Positions 8,749 to 18,151 of a DNA stretch of 64,000 nt are shown here, one piece after another (position 1 is the stretch's first letter; each line of letters begins with the position of its first letter). The stretch is from Salicibibacter cibarius. GTDB taxonomy: Bacteria; Bacillota; Bacilli; Bacillales; Marinococcaceae. The notes beneath the pieces are model-generated. The model saw nothing but the letters and a program-made list of their open reading frames with translations. It ran no database searches and was not told the DNA's origin. A program made the translations under genes and the position numbers. Where the stretch lies: positions 4,092,001 through 4,156,000 of the forward strand of contig NZ_CP054705.1 of NCBI RefSeq assembly GCF_016495725.1. Direction: 5' to 3'.

Positions 8749-9604
8749 ACTTTACCTCCTCGTTATACTCATAAAATCCACTGCCAGATTTTTTACCTAA
8801 ACGACCTGCTTTTACATATTTAATTAAGAGCGGACACGGGCGGTATTTCTCTCCCAATGTTTCATATAAGTACTCCATGTTTCTTAATCGAGTATCAAGT
8901 CCCACAATATCGGCAAGCTTCAATGGTCCCATCGGATGATTTAACCCGAGCTTCATGGCATTATCAATGTCTTTTGCCGAAGCCACGCCTTCCATTAATA
9001 GATTCATAGCTTCATTCCCGATCAGACAATTCATGCGGGAAGTTACAAATCCTGGGAATTCATTCACTTCCACCGTTTTTTTATTTATCTTTTCAGCTGT
9101 TTCGTGAATAAAGTCCACTGTTTCATCAGATGTCTCCAGTCCGCGGATCACTTCAATTAGCTTCATTTTATGCACAGGATTGAAGAAATGCATGGCCACC
9201 ACTTTATCCGGCCTGGATGTCTGTGCACCAATTTCCGTCGGGCTCATGGTTGATGTATTTGTTGCCAGCACCGTTTCCTGTGAACAGATTTCATCCAGCT
9301 GTTTAAATATATCAATCTTCAAATCCATTTTTTCCAATACTGCTTCAACTACAAGGCTAGAATCTTCTGCCGCCACTTTCAGATTTGTTTCATACACAAG
9401 ATTTTTTTTGGCATTTTGATAGATGTCTTCTTTTAAAAATCCTTTTTCAAAACTGCCATCAAGCAAAGCATCAATATCATTTTTTGCATTCGCTAAAATA
9501 TCATCATTTAAATCATTGACATAAACTTCATATCCGCCAATGGCAAATGCATACGCTATTCCTTTACCCATAACACCTGAGCCTACTACGGTTACTTTAC
9601 TCAT
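8738..9604 (-). CDS. 3-hydroxyacyl-CoA (3-hydroxybutyryl-CoA) dehydrogenase
   Basis: A 288-residue single-function dehydrogenase that oxidises 3-hydroxyacyl-CoA to 3-oxoacyl-CoA with NAD(P). The N-terminal Rossmann fold has GSGVMGKGIAYAFA, the catalytic histidine lies in HFFNPVHKMKLIEVI near residue 140, and the C-terminal domain carries NHPMGPLKLADIVGLDT. This is the usual length of the Hbd/PaaH type. Gene order places it between CoA-transferase and crotonase in one transcript. Confidence 0.94.
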   Translation of the reverse strand: MSKVTVVGSGVMGKGIAYAFAIGGYEVYVNDLNDDILANAKNDIDALLDGSFEKGFLKEDIYQNAKKNLVYETNLKVAAEDSSLVVEAVLEKMDLKIDIFKQLDEICSQETVLATNTSTMSPTEIGAQTSRPDKVVAMHFFNPVHKMKLIEVIRGLETSDETVDFIHETAEKINKKTVEVNEFPGFVTSRMNCLIGNEAMNLLMEGVASAKDIDNAMKLGLNHPMGPLKLADIVGLDTRLRNMEYLYETLGEKYRPCPLLIKYVKAGRLGKKSGSGFYEYNEEVKCGK

Positions 9605-9664
9605 TTCATCACCTTTTCTTAATTCATTGTATCCTGCTCCAATAGCAATGCAGGCATCGTTTTA

Positions 9665-10312
9665 TTATTTTATAGCTGCATCATAAGTAAAATCCGCCCC
9701 TGTTATTTTCCTTAAATCATCAGCACTTAAATCTGATAACTGTTCTACAAGATAAGGACCATCCTCCGTAAATTTAAGTACGGCGTGCTCCGTAACTAGC
9801 ATATCCGCTCTTCCGTTTCCACTGCTTGGAAAGGTTAACTCGCTTACAAGTTTTGGAGTACCGTCTTTTGCTGTATGGCTGGAAGCGATAATGATTTTTT
9901 TTGCACCGGCTACTAAATCCATTGCTCCGCCCACCCCAAGAATATCTTTGCCCGGAATGGCCCAATTAGCAATTTTTCCATGTTGATCGATCTGCAATGC
10001 CCCCATAACTGCAACGTCAATATGCCCACCGCGTATCATGACAAATGAATCCGAGCTGTCAAATAAAGATGCCCCCGCGTCCATCGTAATTGGCTTCTTA
10101 CTTGCACTTATTAAATCCATATTAATATTTTCTTCATCCGGGGTTGGACCCATTCCCAGTAAGCCATTTTCTGAATGTAAATCCACTTTTTTGTCGCCTA
10201 GATAATCCGGAATCAACGTAGGGATGCCTACACCAAGGTTAATCGAGGCGCCATCCGGCAATTCCTTTGCAATTCGTTTGGCAATTTTAATTCGATCCTG
10301 TTGGGACATCAT
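9665..10312 (-). CDS. 3-oxoacid CoA-transferase subunit B
   Basis: A 215-residue family I CoA-transferase beta subunit. The catalytic glutamate lies in LHSENGLLGMGP near residue 48, and the N-terminal INLGVGIPTLIPDYL is typical. Together with the overlapping subunit A it moves CoA from a donor such as succinyl-CoA to acetoacetate or another short acid. The gene overlaps subunit A by 26 bp and has GGGGGAAAT before a double ATG. Confidence 0.95.
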   Translation of the reverse strand: MMSQQDRIKIAKRIAKELPDGASINLGVGIPTLIPDYLGDKKVDLHSENGLLGMGPTPDEENINMDLISASKKPITMDAGASLFDSSDSFVMIRGGHIDVAVMGALQIDQHGKIANWAIPGKDILGVGGAMDLVAGAKKIIIASSHTAKDGTPKLVSELTFPSSGNGRADMLVTEHAVLKFTEDGPYLVEQLSDLSADDLRKITGADFTYDAAIK

Positions 10313-10982
10313 ATTTCCCCCCTATCTTTTCATATTTGTTCATAACAAGATAATCAATATATACATGCGGTGTCGTAATTTCGAGAGGATCAAGCTCGCC
10401 AACTTCAACAATTTCATCCACTTCAGCAATCACGGATTTCCCTGCTGTAGCCATTACCGCATTGAAGTTTCGCCCCGTGTGGTCGTAGATTAAATTCCCC
10501 TTCGTATCCGCTTTCAAGGCTTTGATTAAAGAAACGTCTCCTTTTATTGCTCTTTCCAAAATGTAAGTTTCTCCATCAAAAACCTTTTCTTCTTTTCCCT
10601 CAGCAAGTTTTGTTCCAGCAGCAGTCCTTGTGTAAAAACCAGCAATACCTGCACCACCACATCGAATTCTCTCTGCCAGTGTGCCCTGTGGAATCAATTC
10701 AATTTCCAGGTTTCCCTTGGACCACTCATTAACCGCATCTCGATTAGAAGTAAAGTAGGAACCCATTGCTTTTTTCAAACAGCCTGTATGCAATAAAATT
10801 CCAAGACCCTTATCTTTCTCACCAAGGTTATTGCTTACAACTGTTAGATCTTTCTTGTCCAATGTAGCCAATTCATCAATCAGTGTGAATGGAGTTCCCG
10901 AAATACCAAATCCACCAACAAGTAAAGTATCTCCGTCATTTACACAACCTGATAATTCCGACTCTTTTATTACTTTACTCAC
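10287..10982 (-). CDS. 3-oxoacid CoA-transferase subunit A
   Basis: A 231-residue alpha subunit with the CoA-binding glycine motif VGGFGISGTPFTLIDEL near residue 22 and the C-terminal EITTPHVYIDYLV segment. The start is GTG behind GGAGGG. It is the first gene of the operon that runs down to 4520; a 110-base leader and a strong promoter precede it. A decayed copy with conserved leader and promoter lies at 17.4-18.2 kb. Confidence 0.95.
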   Translation of the reverse strand: MSKVIKESELSGCVNDGDTLLVGGFGISGTPFTLIDELATLDKKDLTVVSNNLGEKDKGLGILLHTGCLKKAMGSYFTSNRDAVNEWSKGNLEIELIPQGTLAERIRCGGAGIAGFYTRTAAGTKLAEGKEEKVFDGETYILERAIKGDVSLIKALKADTKGNLIYDHTGRNFNAVMATAGKSVIAEVDEIVEVGELDPLEITTPHVYIDYLVMNKYEKIGGKYDVPTGSN

Positions 10983-11093
10983 GCATTACCCTCCTTCATC
11001 CTTTTTAAATTTGCAGATGTATTGGTACCTTGAAGCTATAACTTTTTTGAAAAACTTCTCCATTGCAAAAAGAAAAGGTAATTTTAATACGTT

Positions 11094-11110
11094 ATTCCGT
11101 TTTACGGAAT
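11094..11110. promoter_or_regulatory. 17-bp palindromic operator of the acyl-CoA oxidation operon
   Basis: ATTCCGT-TTT-ACGGAAT, a perfect 7+3+7 dyad, begins about 20 bases downstream of the predicted transcription start. Its position suits a roadblock or repressor site. The two local IclR proteins are candidates, but no recognised consensus ties the motif to them. A version with one altered half-site occurs at 18082-18098. Confidence 0.55.
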
Positions 11111-11135
11111 AACTATTCTGCTTTTTATCAACTCT

Positions 11136-11164
11136 ATTATAATTAAGGATTTATAAAAAGTCAA
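11136..11164 (-). promoter_or_regulatory. sigma-A promoter of the acyl-CoA oxidation operon
   Basis: On the minus strand TTGACT (11159-11164) and TATAAT (11136-11141) are separated by exactly 17 bases. Transcription would start near 11129 and run into subunit A of the CoA-transferase. A 44-base block covering this promoter is identical at 18122-18165. Confidence 0.75.
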
Positions 11165-11269
11165 TAATTTTTCTAATACTTTATGGTCCAAGTCGGTGCC
11201 AAAAATGGGCAGATGTCTGTTTCTTCAACATGTGAATAGCTCTAAATTACAGTAAGGCTCACTTTTTAC

Positions 11270-11442
11270 CCTTAATTACAATTATCATGTCTGCGATCAA
11301 CACTTAAACGTGGAAAACTGCTAGGCGTTTTCATCTATCAGCTCGAAAGTAATCCACAACTACCAATAGGACTTCATATACAAGAACAAAACACAGTGGT
11401 GACGCAATATTTGATGAACATATTATTAAACGACCCAATAAG
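11270..11442 (+). pseudogene. C-terminal remnant of an unidentified gene
   Basis: A plus-strand frame reads for about 50 codons to a stop near 11442, including RGKLLGVFIYQLESNPQL and QEQNTVVTQYLMNILLND. It has no plausible start and looks like the tail of a lost protein. A factor-independent terminator on the same strand follows at 11585. Family not recognised. It is a rare plus-strand coding trace outside mobile DNA. Confidence 0.3.
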
Positions 11443-11584
11443 CTGATGGTGGATACAGGTTTGTGTAAATAGATAGATATTCAGTTAATTTAGCTATATG
11501 AATGTGATACCGTTTGTGGAAGAATAAAAAATTAGGTTTAGTTAGATTATTTTAATAGTTAAATTTTTTCTTTTAACTGTAAAA

Positions 11585-11612
11585 CCAGCACTTTAATCTG
11601 TGCTGATTTTTT
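11585..11612 (+). terminator. rho-independent terminator, plus strand
   Basis: CAGCAC (11586-11591) pairs with GTGCTG (11600-11605) around an 8-base loop and is followed by ATTTTTT. No intact plus-strand gene ends here, so it appears to be left over from the gene whose remnant ends near 11442. Confidence 0.6.
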
Positions 11613-11652
11613 ATGAGTTCTGGTTCTTCCGGATTTCCTATTACATTTGAAA

Positions 11653-12896
11653 CACTCAACTTTCGAACATGACTAATACACGTAAAACCCTGATATAAAG
11701 GGATTTATGGTTGGTTTACGCTCAAGAAAGTAACGGTTTTCGCAAAAAATCCGGTAGATTATCAAACAAGCGATCCAGAAATGGTTGAACTTGTTCGTCA
11801 GTGAGGATATATTCTTCTGTCAGCATCGATCCTAACACTTCAAGGATCATCAAGAGCGCTTCAGAAAATCGAAGATCCTCTACCTCATCACAGCACATGA
11901 AAAACAGTTGACCAATCGTGCGAGGGTCTTCTTCCTCTCGCGAGCTCACAGCGAGCATCATGTAGCGGAGGAAAACGATCGACGTATGCGCTGTCAGCAC
12001 ATCATAGCTGCGGCACTGAAATTCCTTGGCCAATCTCATGAGATTTGGTCACTTTGAAAAAGCATTCCATGGCCCAGCGTTTGCCATAAATGCGGAGAGC
12101 ATCTTCTTCCGTATGATTCAGGTTCGTCGTAAGGATGGCTAACCACTTTTTCGAACGGTTGCGATCACGAACAAAGATGATGTGAGCTTGAATCTCTCGG
12201 CCATCCTCGTCCGAGCCCAGTCCTACAAGGATCGAAGCAAGGATTCTCGCACGACCTCGTTTCTTGCGCACTTTTTGGTACAGCTGGTTCAACGTATAGG
12301 ATTCCCCTTCATAGGTGTAGTGAATCTTGGGGGAACGCTTGATCATACAAACAACATCCAGGGGATACTGAGTAACCACTCGTTTGATGATCGAAGGATA
12401 CGCAAACCAGCTATCGAAAAGGAGCGTTTTAGCACCAAGCTTCGCAGGGTTGATGTCATCCAACAAGCTGAACAACGTTTGTGTCCCTTTCTGCAGCGCT
12501 TCTTGTCGGCGGCGATACCCCACCTCCCGGTGCATCAGGTAGACGGTCAGCTTCAAGCGTCCGGTAAAGATTTTTCCCTTGAAGAACGAGAGAAAAGATA
12601 AATTGCACAAGGACGGGCGCAGAAAATCCTTTTTCTTTATGAATATTGGATTGATACAAAAACGTACCAACTTTGGCCTGTTTGAAAAAGCGCGTCACTC
12701 GAAATTGATATTGGTCATTTTGATAAGAATCTGGTACCATGGAAGCCACAGAAAACATCCTTTCTTTGGTTTCGGTGGTTGTACCTTTATTTTACCAAAG
12801 AACAGGGTGTTTTTTGCTTTTTTTGGATAAAAAATCTGCCGCAAATCCTGATTTTATAAGGATTTACCTGTGATTTTTAGCTCCGAAAGTTGAGTG
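11653..12896. mobile_element. IS4-family element, internally deleted
   Basis: The ends are a perfect 13-bp inverted repeat, CACTCAACTTTCG at 11653-11665 and its complement at 12884-12896, with weaker similarity further in. It encloses a broken IS4-type transposase on the minus strand. The span of 1.24 kb is shorter than complete relatives because the middle of the transposase is missing. No clear target duplication was found. Confidence 0.75.
11722..12758 (-). pseudogene. IS4-family transposase, disrupted by a deletion and a frameshift
   Basis: The N-terminal part reads KEKGFSAPVLVQFIFSLV and GKNLYRTLEADRLPDAPG, then jumps into VGYRRRQEALQKGTQTLFSL. About 100 residues that carry the first catalytic aspartate in relatives are gone, and the frame changes at the junction. 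The second aspartate (LLFDSWFAYPS) and the glutamate (IYGKRWAMECFFKVTKSH) remain. A two-base loss right after KSH shifts the frame again; the tail continues as RLAKEFQCRSYDVLTAHTS to a stop at 11722. The element cannot move by itself. Confidence 0.85.
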
Positions 12897-12903
12897 AAAC
12901 AAT

Positions 12904-12936
12904 AAAAAAAGCAACTTGCCCTTTTTTGACAAGCTA
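12904..12936 (-). terminator. probable terminator of the TRAP / D-2-hydroxyacid dehydrogenase unit
   Basis: On the minus strand an imperfect hairpin (AGCTTG pairing with CAAG and GCT across a small bulge) is followed by seven T residues at 12904-12910. It lies 25 bp past the dehydrogenase stop and next to the IS end. Confidence 0.4.
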
Positions 12937-12959
12937 CCTTTTCTCACATGGCTCACTAT

Positions 12960-13913
12960 TTAATTCACCCTACAAAGTGACTGACCATCATTCAATACTC
13001 TGTCAACTTCCTCTGCGATCAGCATGGCTGTCCGGGATTGTGCTTCTATTGTTAATCCAGCAATATGTGGGGATAAACGGATGGATCTTACTTGAGCAAG
13101 TGGAGAATCCTTCTCTATTGGTTCCTTTTCAAGTACATCAAGATAGGCTCCTGCTATTTGATTTGCCTCAACTGCTTCCACAAGATCCTGTTCATGTATA
13201 AGTCCTCCTCTTGCTGAATTAATCACATAGGCATGTTGTTTCATTAGCGAGAAATTATCTCGATTGATCAAATGCTTCGTCGCTTTCGTCAATGGAACAT
13301 GCAAGGAAATAAAATCGGATTCTTTTAAAAGATCTTCCAATTTTTCCATTTGATGAATTCCCGTTTCCTGTACTACATGATCAAATGGAGCCACAAACGG
13401 ATCAAATCCTACCACTTTCATCCCAAATGCTTTTGCTCGCTTTGCAACACGGTGGGCAATTTCACCCATTCCAATAAGGCCAAGTGTACGGTTATTCAGC
13501 TCATACCCCGTGAAAAATTTACGATCCCAATTTTCTTGACGAACATCAGCATCCGCTTCAGACAACGGACGCGAAGCATCAAGCATCGCTGCCATCACAT
13601 ATTCGGCAACCGAGGTCGCATTTGCATTTCTAGCTGAGATAATCGGAATATTTCGTTCCTTCGCTCCTTGTAAATCGATATTATCCAATCCGACACCAAG
13701 GCGGCCAATAACCTGCGTTTTTCCAGCCAACTCAAGAAATTCCGTATCCACCTTTGTTTCATTGCGTACGATAAGTGCATCATATTCAGGGAGCAAGCTA
13801 AGCAATTCCCTACGTTTTCTGCTCAGCACCATATCATAATCCACGGAATGCCCTCTCTTTTTAAGTTCTTCAATCCCATCTTCCCACATTAGTTCCGTTA
13901 CTAGGATCTTCAT
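12960..13913 (-). CDS. D-2-hydroxyacid dehydrogenase
   Basis: A 317-residue NAD-dependent dehydrogenase. It has the Rossmann motif GMGEIAHRVAKRAKAFG near residue 150, the substrate arginine in INSARGGLIHEQDL, the glutamate in YLDVLEKEPI, and the histidine in LSPHIAGLT. ATG start behind GGAGGAG. It shares the fold with the protein at 4520-5506 but differs through most of its length. It follows the TAXI-type importer genes by about 200 bp, suggesting that the imported compound is a 2-hydroxy or 2-oxo acid or is converted to one. Similar proteins include (S)-sulfolactate dehydrogenase SlcC; substrate cannot be read from sequence. Confidence 0.88.
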   Translation of the reverse strand: MKILVTELMWEDGIEELKKRGHSVDYDMVLSRKRRELLSLLPEYDALIVRNETKVDTEFLELAGKTQVIGRLGVGLDNIDLQGAKERNIPIISARNANATSVAEYVMAAMLDASRPLSEADADVRQENWDRKFFTGYELNNRTLGLIGMGEIAHRVAKRAKAFGMKVVGFDPFVAPFDHVVQETGIHQMEKLEDLLKESDFISLHVPLTKATKHLINRDNFSLMKQHAYVINSARGGLIHEQDLVEAVEANQIAGAYLDVLEKEPIEKDSPLAQVRSIRLSPHIAGLTIEAQSRTAMLIAEEVDRVLNDGQSLCRVN

Positions 13914-14112
13914 TTAATGTTCTCTCCTCCTAATAAAATATTCATTCTATTATGCCTACTCCATCTTGCTTGACAACAAGGTCGCACGGTCTTCGTAATA
14001 CTATTGCCAAAAATATGAGCGAAAATTATGAACAAAAGATCGATCATCACTAATGACATGGGAAGTTACTACATAGTTCATTCTATATAAAACATTAAAG
14101 AAGATTTTCTTA

Positions 14113-16065
14113 CTATGCTTGTTCATGTAGAGGATGATTTCCGGATTTGTTTATCATTTTTTGGAGTAAATAGGCGACTACCAATAGGGCAATACCCCCT
14201 AAGCTCACGTAAAAATTAGGAATCACTAGCAGTATTGCGGTAATGAATAAAAGAATTCTTTCATACCAAAATGTTTGCCGAATCCACCATCCTTCAGCAG
14301 CAGCGGCTAAAGCAAACACACCGATGACAGCTGTAGCCACATTAATTGCAATCTCAAGCGGGGTTCCGACCAACAACAAAGATGGTCCATACACAAACAT
14401 AAAAGGAACAACAAAACCGGCAACTCCAAGACGCAGTGCTGTGAGACCGGTTTGAAGTGGATTACTATTAGCAAGTCCAGAAGCTGCAAATGCTGCTAAC
14501 GCCACTGGGGGAGTGATCGCAGACAATATCGCAAAGTAAAAAACGAATAGGTGTGCTGAAATCGGCTCAACGCCAAGCTCTATCAATGCTGGTATCGTCA
14601 AGGGTACCTGAATAATATAGGCTGCCACTGTAGGCAATCCAAGTCCCAAGATTATGGAAGCAATCATTGTGAAAATTAATGTGATAAATAAGTTTCCGCC
14701 AGCTAGTTCTATAATCATACTACTGAATTGTAAACCAATATCAGTTAAACCAATAACTCCAATAATAAATCCAGCCGAGGCACATGCGAGTGCTGTTTCA
14801 AGCGCAGCACGAGCACCTGAATCTAGAGCTTTAAAAACAGTTTTCACTGATAATCTAGTTGCTGCTTTAATAGCTGCGACGACAATAACTGAGCCAATCG
14901 CAAACAATCCCGCTCGCATTGGAGAATACCCGGCTACTAACATTCCGATAATCACAAGTAATGGTATAGCAAAGTGAAAGCCTTCTTTAAGCACTTTACC
15001 CAAAGGAGGAATGAGAGAGGGCTCCAACCCACTATGCCCATCTTTTTTTGCACGAAAATCCACTTGAAAATATAAACAAATATAATAGAGAAGAGCTGGA
15101 ACTATAGCAGCAATTGCAACTTCAATATATGGAATTCCTAAATATGAAGCAATAATAAAAGCCCCTGCTCCCATGATAGGCGGCATAATCTGTCCTCCAG
15201 ACGAAGAAACGGCTTCTACCGCACCCGCATACCTAGGACTAACCCCCGTGTTTTTCATTAACGGAATGGTAAATGCTCCAGTGGTAACCGTATTTGCAAC
15301 GGCACTTCCAGAGATCGACCCCATTACAGCACTTCCTGCAATCGCTGTTTTTGCCGGGCCACCTCTGTATTTTCCCATTACCGAAACAGCAAGGTTAATA
15401 AAAAATTGCCCAGCCCCTGATACTTCCAAGAACTTGCCAAAAAGAATAAATAAAATAATAAAGGTTGAAGAAACACCTAATGGTTCACTAAAAATACCCA
15501 TGGTTGTGTAATACAAATGGTCCATTATCCAAGTTAATTCAAACCCACTGTGGCCCAATGCTCCTGGTAAGACATCGCCAAAAAAACCATAAAGAAGAAA
15601 AACAATCACTATAATCGTAAATGCCATACCTACAACTCGTCTTGTTGCTTCAATTAGCAATAAACCAGCAATTATTGCAAAAGAAAGTTCCATTGTTGAG
15701 AGGGGGACCACATAATTTATTCGTGAGGCAATATCAACAGCATTAAATACAAAGTGTTGATATACGATGACGATGAGTATCATAGCGGCGAGATCATACC
15801 AAGGAATCCTATGCTGTTCTTGTCGCTTAAGCGGCCGATAAATGGCAAATGCAAGCAAAAGTGCAAACGCTAAATGGGCGGAACGTTGTGCGATAGATTC
15901 AAATACCCCGAATAAAGCTGTATATATATGAAACAAGGACATTGCAATAGCAATTATAGAAACAACTTTGGCGCTTATCCCTATCAGATCACGATGCTTT
16001 TTTCCGGGGACTTCTATTTCTTGTTCTTCGGCTTCTTGGACCATTTGATCTAACTTTTGGCTCAT
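14113..16065 (-). CDS. TRAP transporter fused permease (DctQ-DctM fusion, TAXI type)
   Basis: A 650-residue polytopic membrane protein combining the small (DctQ-like) and large (DctM-like) TRAP permease parts, the form that works with TAXI binding proteins. The N-terminal ~150 residues hold the small-subunit helices. The DctM part includes SGSAVANTVTTGAFTIPLM, SSGGQIMPPIMGAGAFIIA and LGLGLPTVAAYIIQV, conserved around the ion and substrate sites. Uptake is secondary transport driven by sodium or proton gradients. ATG start behind GGAGGTG; the binding protein ends 40 bp upstream. Confidence 0.95.
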   Translation of the reverse strand: MSQKLDQMVQEAEEQEIEVPGKKHRDLIGISAKVVSIIAIAMSLFHIYTALFGVFESIAQRSAHLAFALLLAFAIYRPLKRQEQHRIPWYDLAAMILIVIVYQHFVFNAVDIASRINYVVPLSTMELSFAIIAGLLLIEATRRVVGMAFTIIVIVFLLYGFFGDVLPGALGHSGFELTWIMDHLYYTTMGIFSEPLGVSSTFIILFILFGKFLEVSGAGQFFINLAVSVMGKYRGGPAKTAIAGSAVMGSISGSAVANTVTTGAFTIPLMKNTGVSPRYAGAVEAVSSSGGQIMPPIMGAGAFIIASYLGIPYIEVAIAAIVPALLYYICLYFQVDFRAKKDGHSGLEPSLIPPLGKVLKEGFHFAIPLLVIIGMLVAGYSPMRAGLFAIGSVIVVAAIKAATRLSVKTVFKALDSGARAALETALACASAGFIIGVIGLTDIGLQFSSMIIELAGGNLFITLIFTMIASIILGLGLPTVAAYIIQVPLTIPALIELGVEPISAHLFVFYFAILSAITPPVALAAFAASGLANSNPLQTGLTALRLGVAGFVVPFMFVYGPSLLLVGTPLEIAINVATAVIGVFALAAAAEGWWIRQTFWYERILLFITAILLVIPNFYVSLGGIALLVVAYLLQKMINKSGNHPLHEQA

Positions 16066-16104
16066 GTTCTACACCTCCGCCCGTTTATTATGGTTTATTA
16101 TTTT

Positions 16105-17097
16105 TTATTCGTCCTCTAACAGTCCTTCTTCTTCATAATAGCGTTCAGCACCAGGGTGTAAGTCTCCAACTATATTTTCAATAGAATATTCAGCATCAAA
16201 ATCCTCCATAATATTTGTAACGTTTGCCCAAGTTTCCTGGTTGTCAAACATCATTTGCGTTATCTCATATCCTACATCCTCACTTATGGTATCTTCATTG
16301 ACAATTAATACAGTCTCGGGTGCAATAGTTAGAATATCTTCTTCTAGCCCACCATAAGTTTCTTCTTCAATTGTATATTCCGCGTATCCTTCATTCATAT
16401 CATATAAGGCTTCTGTATCTTCGGGTTCAAGTGGAATCAGTCGTATACCCATTGTTGTATCTAATTCATCGATGACAGCTGCTGGTGGTCCAAGCACACC
16501 AACCCATGCGTCTAAATGACCATCCCTCATTAACTCAGCAGCATCTTGAGTTCCAATATATTCAATATTTCCTAGGTCGTCATAGTCCATGTCATAGAGT
16601 GATAGAACATCTTGTAACATAACTTCTCCACTATACCCGGCAAGTCCTGGGCTTACATTTTGGCCTTCAAGGTCTTCTATTTCATAAATGTCAGAACTTT
16701 CTGGGACAACGATGTGCAGTGGATTAGGATAAAGACTTGCAATTGTTTTTGCATTATCGATTGGTTCTTCAAATTCGCCTTCAGCTTCTTCTGCCAATGG
16801 GATAGCTTCTCCATTACTAAAACCAATGTCAAAAGTCCCCTCGTGTATACCAGTCAGATTTGCAATGGAGCCACCTTCTACAATATCTGTATTAGATTCA
16901 GGAAATATTTCCTGAATTTCTTCTGACATTGAGGCAGCTATCGAATGCCATTCTCCACCAGTTGCCGCTGCACCGATACTAAAGTTATCTGGCTCTCCAT
17001 CTTCATTTTCATTATCCTCAATACTTTCTTCTTGGCATGCCGCAAGTACTAACACAAGTACTACTCCGAATATCATCACTTTATAATTTTTCAACAC
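16105..17097 (-). CDS. TAXI family TRAP transporter solute-binding protein (lipoprotein)
   Basis: A 330-residue extracytoplasmic binding protein. The signal peptide ends with the lipobox LVLAACQ, giving a lipid-anchored cysteine near residue 21. The TAXI signature IGAAATGGEWHSIAASMSEE follows, with later IVEGGSIANLTGIHEG. The mature part is extremely rich in Glu and Asp, as expected outside the cell in a halophile. The start codon is GTG behind GGGAGG. It delivers its ligand to the fused permease encoded next; TAXI ligands known elsewhere include glutamate and other organic acids, but this one is unknown. Confidence 0.94.
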   Translation of the reverse strand: MLKNYKVMIFGVVLVLVLAACQEESIEDNENEDGEPDNFSIGAAATGGEWHSIAASMSEEIQEIFPESNTDIVEGGSIANLTGIHEGTFDIGFSNGEAIPLAEEAEGEFEEPIDNAKTIASLYPNPLHIVVPESSDIYEIEDLEGQNVSPGLAGYSGEVMLQDVLSLYDMDYDDLGNIEYIGTQDAAELMRDGHLDAWVGVLGPPAAVIDELDTTMGIRLIPLEPEDTEALYDMNEGYAEYTIEEETYGGLEEDILTIAPETVLIVNEDTISEDVGYEITQMMFDNQETWANVTNIMEDFDAEYSIENIVGDLHPGAERYYEEEGLLEDE

Positions 17098-17379
17098 AAT
17101 ATGAGCCTCCCTTGCTATTTCTTAAACAATTTTCGTCGATGTTTTTGCTTTAATTGATAAGCTACTTCAAAATTACAGTAGGCTATTTTTATAATATCTG
17201 CTATTGAGGTATTCTCAGCTAAACACATTTTATCATTCTTGGATTTAAAAACAGCTTTATCGCTATCAAGTCTGCTTTATGATATCCGCCACTTGAATAA
17301 ATGAGTTGATCAACGATTTTCAGTTTTCCATTTGTAGATTTATGTGAAGCGGTAGAGTTACTTTCTTGACTCCAGGATT
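17098..17379. other. leader region of the TAXI gene, no gene seen
   Basis: AT-rich DNA between the TAXI start and the CoA-transferase pseudogene. Short minus-strand frames are interrupted every 10-20 codons. It probably includes eroded sequence of the CoA-transferase beta subunit. No promoter as good as the one at 18123-18151 was found. Confidence 0.35.
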
Positions 17380-17963
17380 CCAATCCATATAGCTCTCCTA
17401 GTCTATCAGAACATATTTCGGTATTTCTGTCGGAATACCTACTCCTAGATTCATAATTTCTCCTTCTAGTATTTTCTTGGATACTCTTTTCGCTATTACT
17501 TTTTTATCAAAAATACCTTTTCAACATAACCTCACCTACATAAGAACTTTCGCAAAGTACCCAACATACAGATAAAGTGTACCAACTCCTTTCGAGTTTC
17601 TAAAATTTCATCCACTTCACAATCACGATTTCCCTTCTGTAGCCATTACCGCATTGAAGTTTGTTCCGTGTGGTCGTAGATTAAATTCCCCTTCGTATCC
17701 GCTTTCAAAGATTTGATTAAAATAATGTCTTCTGTTATTCCTCTTTCCAAGATGTGAGTTTCTCCATCAAAAGCCTTCTCTTCTTTTCCCTTCCCTTATC
17801 TTTCTCATCAAGTTTATTGCTAACAACTGTTAGAGTTAGATCTTTTTTGTCCAATGCAACCAATTCATCAATCAGAGTGGATGAACCCCCTCGAAATACC
17901 AAATCCGCCTACAAGTAAGTATCTCCATCATTTAGAGAAACTGATAATTCCAACTTTACTCAC
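17380..17963 (-). pseudogene. decayed 3-oxoacid CoA-transferase locus (subunits A and B)
   Basis: From a GTG at 17963 the frame begins SKVGIISF, breaks, and resumes with LLVGGFGIS, matching the start of subunit A at 10982. Further down, stretches corresponding to the 10440-10600 part of that gene align with many indels. The subunit B start is seen as NLGVGIPTEIP near 17430 before a stop. Large blocks of both genes are missing. The leader and promoter upstream remain well conserved, so coding decay has been faster than loss of the control region. Confidence 0.8.
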
Positions 17964-18081
17964 GTATTATCCCCCTTCATCCTTTTTAATTTTGCAGATG
18001 TATTCATTGGTATCTTTTAAACTATATCTTTTTTTGAAAAAACTTCTCTTATGTAAAAATAAAGGGCAATCTTAAAGTATT

Positions 18082-18098
18082 GTTCCATTTTACGGAAT
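18082..18098. promoter_or_regulatory. second copy of the palindromic operator, one half-site altered
   Basis: GTTCCAT-TTT-ACGGAAT matches the perfect dyad at 11094-11110 except for two bases in the left arm. It sits at a similar distance from the duplicated promoter. The intact right half-site and weakened left half-site predict reduced binding. Confidence 0.5.
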
Positions 18099-18122
18099 GA
18101 ATATTCTGTTTTACTGCTTTTT

Positions 18123-18151
18123 ATTATAATTAAGGATTTATAAAAAGTCAA
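18123..18151 (-). promoter_or_regulatory. duplicate sigma-A promoter reading toward the TAXI-TRAP genes
   Basis: TTGACT (18146-18151) and TATAAT (18123-18128) with a 17-base spacer lie inside a 44-base block identical to 11135-11178. Transcription would cross the CoA-transferase pseudogene and reach the TAXI gene about 1 kb away, unless a terminator that I do not see intervenes. Confidence 0.65.

Noticed and set aside
12182-12601. 139-codon plus-strand open frame inside the IS4 relic
   Set aside because: Opposite strand encodes recognisable transposase segments; this is a shadow.
17854-18075. 73-codon plus-strand open frame
   Set aside because: It is antisense to the decayed CoA-transferase start and leader, with a matching shadow frame at 10831-11112 opposite the intact gene.
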